DNA from: Paraburkholderia dioscoreae
GTDB lineage: Bacteria > Pseudomonadota > Gammaproteobacteria > Burkholderiales > Burkholderiaceae
Reading direction: 5' to 3'
DNA length: 64,000 nt
Assembly: GCF_902459535.1 (NCBI RefSeq)
Contig: NZ_LR699553.1
Coordinates: forward strand, 372,001 to 436,000
A program made the translations under genes and the position numbers. Positions 59,431 through 64,000 of this stretch are shown in pieces; within the stretch, counting starts at the first letter, position 1, and each line of letters opens with the position of its first letter. The notes under the pieces are model-generated. The model did not search any database. It was not told the DNA's origin and saw nothing but the letters and a program-made list of their open reading frames with translations.

Positions 59431-60516
59431 TCAAACCAGCCGCAAGTAGATCAATTCCCGCTTGATGTACGCATAGAAGATCGGCGCCGCGACCACGCCG
59501 GGAATGCCGAACGCCGCTTCCATGATGAGCATGGCGATCAGCAGTTCCCAGGCGCGCGCCTCGATCTGTCCGCCGACAATGCGCGCGTTCAGGAAGTATT
59601 CGAGCTTGTGAATCAGGATCAGGAACACGAGCGACATGACCGCCGCCGGAAAGCTCACCGAGAGCGCCACCGCGACGATGATCGTGTTCGAGATCAGATT
59701 GCCGACCACCGGCAGCAGGCCGACGATGAACGTGACCAGCACCAGTGTCTTCGACAACGGCAGCGTGTCGTGGAAGATCGGCAGGATCACCAGCAGGAAG
59801 ATGCCCGTGAAGACCGCATTGATCGCGGAAATCTTCACCTGGGCGAACACGATACGGCGGAATGCATCGGCGAAACGTGTCACGCGCGTGACGAAGGCCG
59901 TGGACAGCGGCAGCCGCTGCATATGCTTTTGCGCGCCGACCGCAATGATCGCGCCGATGATCATGCCGATCAGGATATGCGTGAACGCGCGCGCCGCGGT
60001 CTTGCCGCTTTGCTGCAGCATGTTGGCGTGCGTCTGCATCAGCTCCGCCGCCTTGGCCTTCATCTGCTCGGTATCGACTGGCAGATAGTTGGCGACGAAT
60101 TGCGGAATCCGGCCGCGCGCCTGGTCGATCAGCTGCATGGCCTGATCGAGCAGCTTCTGCACGCTCGGCACGTCGTTCTCGAAATGCTCGATGATGCCGA
60201 GCGTGAGCCCCGTCAGCGCGCCCACGATCACCGTGGCGAGAATGACCACTGCGAGCCAGCGTGCCCGCCTGCTCGACATGTGACGCTCGATGCGCGGCGC
60301 GATGGTGTGGACCAGCTGGAACACCAGCAGCCCGGCGAGCAACGCGCCGAGCAGTTTGAGTTCGATGACCGCCCACATGCCGAACAACATCACGACGTAA
60401 CTGCCGATTTCGACTGCCGACAACCTCGGCAGGCTCATGTCGCTAGTCAGCCTGACCGGGCGTGGGCGCAGATCCTGCACTTGCCCGTCTTCGCTCGCCT
60501 GATTCCGCTTGGTCAT
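59431..60516 (-). CDS. AI-2E family transporter (PerM-like)
   Basis: A 361-residue membrane protein with about eight helices, of the family once named for the AI-2 exporter TqsA and permease PerM. The N-terminal half has two or three helices (IGSYVVMLFGMWAVIELKLLGALLAGLLVFQLVH), then an amphipathic region (VPSVQKLLDQAMQLIDQARGRIPQF). Late helices carry GLLPVVGNLISNTIIV and EARAWELLIAMLIMEAAFGIPGVVAAPIFYAYIK. Members can exchange Na+ for H+ or export small molecules; the substrate here is unknown. It starts 34 bases after uvrA on the same strand and may share its transcript. Confidence 0.9.
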   Translation of the reverse strand: MTKRNQASEDGQVQDLRPRPVRLTSDMSLPRLSAVEIGSYVVMLFGMWAVIELKLLGALLAGLLVFQLVHTIAPRIERHMSSRRARWLAVVILATVIVGALTGLTLGIIEHFENDVPSVQKLLDQAMQLIDQARGRIPQFVANYLPVDTEQMKAKAAELMQTHANMLQQSGKTAARAFTHILIGMIIGAIIAVGAQKHMQRLPLSTAFVTRVTRFADAFRRIVFAQVKISAINAVFTGIFLLVILPIFHDTLPLSKTLVLVTFIVGLLPVVGNLISNTIIVAVALSVSFPAAVMSLVFLILIHKLEYFLNARIVGGQIEARAWELLIAMLIMEAAFGIPGVVAAPIFYAYIKRELIYLRLV

Positions 60517-60550
60517 GGCTTATTCCGTCCCCAACCCGAGTTGTGCCGCG

Positions 60551-63424
<2,874 letters not shown>

Positions 63425-63755
63425 GGATTTATTCCATGAACTGGCGGAAAGAGGAAGAGGCTAAACCTGCTACTATAACGACTTTTCAAGACCGCCGTTA
63501 CGGCTTCCTGACAGCCTGAAGAGGCGTCGAAGCGAGCTGTAAGGCAGCGATCCAGCGTCGCGGGCAAGGGGTCTAACTGGGGCCGTTTTCCGCGAGTACA
63601 AGGCACCGTGAGGCGTCAGCGGGAATGCCGGTCCGCCCGCCCAACGCCGCGCCGCATGCTGGCCCGCCGTCCTGCGGCAAGCCGCGCGGTCGTGGCCGCC
63701 TTGCCGCTGTGCCCGCCCGCGGTGTGCCGCCCAGCTCATTCAAAGAACGCTCCCG
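63425..63755. other. Divergent gap between uvrA and the MFS gene
   Basis: A 331-base gap. A TATAGT -10-like box for uvrA lies leftward near 63470-63475, but no matching -35 box is found. The rest is GC-rich. I see no small gene, repeat or LexA site. Confidence 0.5.
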
Positions 63756-64000
63756 ATGTCCAATCCGTCCGCCACTTCCTCACGCATGAGCGCGCCTGAA
63801 CTGCGCGCGACCGTGTCGCTTGCCGCGATCTTCGCGCTGCGCATGCTGGGTCTGTTCATGATCATGCCGGTGTTCTCGATCTACGCGAAGACCATTCCCG
63901 GCGGCGACAACGTGCTGCTGGTGGGTATCGCGCTGGGCGCGTACGGCGTGACGCAGTCCATGCTGTACATCTTCTACGGCTGGGTCTCCGACAAGGTCGG
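63756..64000 (+). CDS. MFS transporter, 3'-truncated by window edge
   Basis: The first 81 residues of a major facilitator protein. After a Ser-rich start (MSNPSATSSRMSAPEL) come a first helix (LAAIFALRMLGLFMIMPVFSIYA) and a second (VLLVGIALGAYGVTQSMLYIFYG), and then the start of the loop motif WVSDKVG, matching the G-x-x-x-D-R-x-G type signature of MFS carriers. It resembles YajR-like drug/proton antiporters, and in Burkholderia the pair uvrA-MFS is usual. The substrate is unknown. Confidence 0.9.
   Translation, partial: MSNPSATSSRMSAPELRATVSLAAIFALRMLGLFMIMPVFSIYAKTIPGGDNVLLVGIALGAYGVTQSMLYIFYGWVSDKV

Noticed and set aside
63425..63755. LexA/SOS box expected before uvrA
   Set aside because: I found no CTGT-N8-ACAG or close variant on either strand in the gap.

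Overview
The window is an ordinary chromosomal stretch of a high-GC beta-proteobacterium of the Burkholderiaceae, most likely a Paraburkholderia. I infer this from the gene order: cox/cta assembly genes, lolB-ispE-tRNA-prs-rplY-pth, kdsD-kdsC-lptCAB-rpoN-hpf-ptsN-hprK-rapZ, and uvrA next to an MFS gene. The protein sequences also have a Burkholderia character. I see no rRNA, CRISPR array, phage or insertion sequence, and only one tRNA gene.

Layout. Positions 1-6.2 kb hold the 3' half of an aa3-type cytochrome c oxidase locus: ctaG (cut by the window edge), a DUF2970 protein, cox subunit III, a twin-transmembrane protein on the other strand, SURF1, an SCO-like membrane protein, heme A synthase, heme O synthase and an SCO copper lipoprotein. 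From 6.3 to 10.7 kb lie a YciI protein, a chemoreceptor, an orphan MetQ-type binding protein and a MarR-GNAT fusion. From 11.1 to 18.6 kb is a complete N-acetylglucosamine uptake and catabolism operon: GntR regulator, NagA, SIS-type deaminase, IIA-HPr-EI fusion and NagE. A secreted DUF1996 protein follows. At 20.2-23.4 kb is a cytochrome bd operon, cydP-cydA-cydB-cydX, including a 38-codon cydX.

From 23.8 to 25.6 kb, rpoH (sigma-32) is divergent from pagL, and a perfect CIRCE operator lies in the rpoH leader. From 25.7 to 33.7 kb come an NTF2-like protein, ybiB, an FAH-family hydrolase with maleylacetoacetate isomerase, ftsY, rsmD, coaD, a ferredoxin, a hisC paralogue and pth. From 33.9 to 41.3 kb are rplY, prs, tRNA-Gln, ispE, lolB and a TPR protein, then divergently mutM and mutY. 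From 41.3 to 50.9 kb runs a long reverse-strand block that joins LPS building and export (kdsD, kdsC, lptC, lptA, lptB) to nitrogen-PTS and sigma-54 control (rpoN, hpf, ptsN, hprK, rapZ) and ends with a LON-domain protein. From 51.0 to 55.6 kb are a KefB-like antiporter, apt, a NUDIX protein and purU. From 55.7 to 59.4 kb, a PepSY membrane protein and a TonB-dependent siderophore receptor diverge from a control region with two Fur-box-like sites and a perfect 8-3-8 palindrome. The window ends with an AI-2E family transporter, uvrA and the start of an MFS transporter.

I did not find a clearly new multi-gene system. The most useful observations are regulatory or structural: the CIRCE site in front of rpoH, a second cysteine-less IIB domain in NagE, a 13-bp tandem repeat before nagE, the palindrome between the Fur boxes, a palindrome-rich repeat-like element after rpoN, and a 17-base match to an Illumina adapter end that may mark an assembly fault near 26.2 kb.
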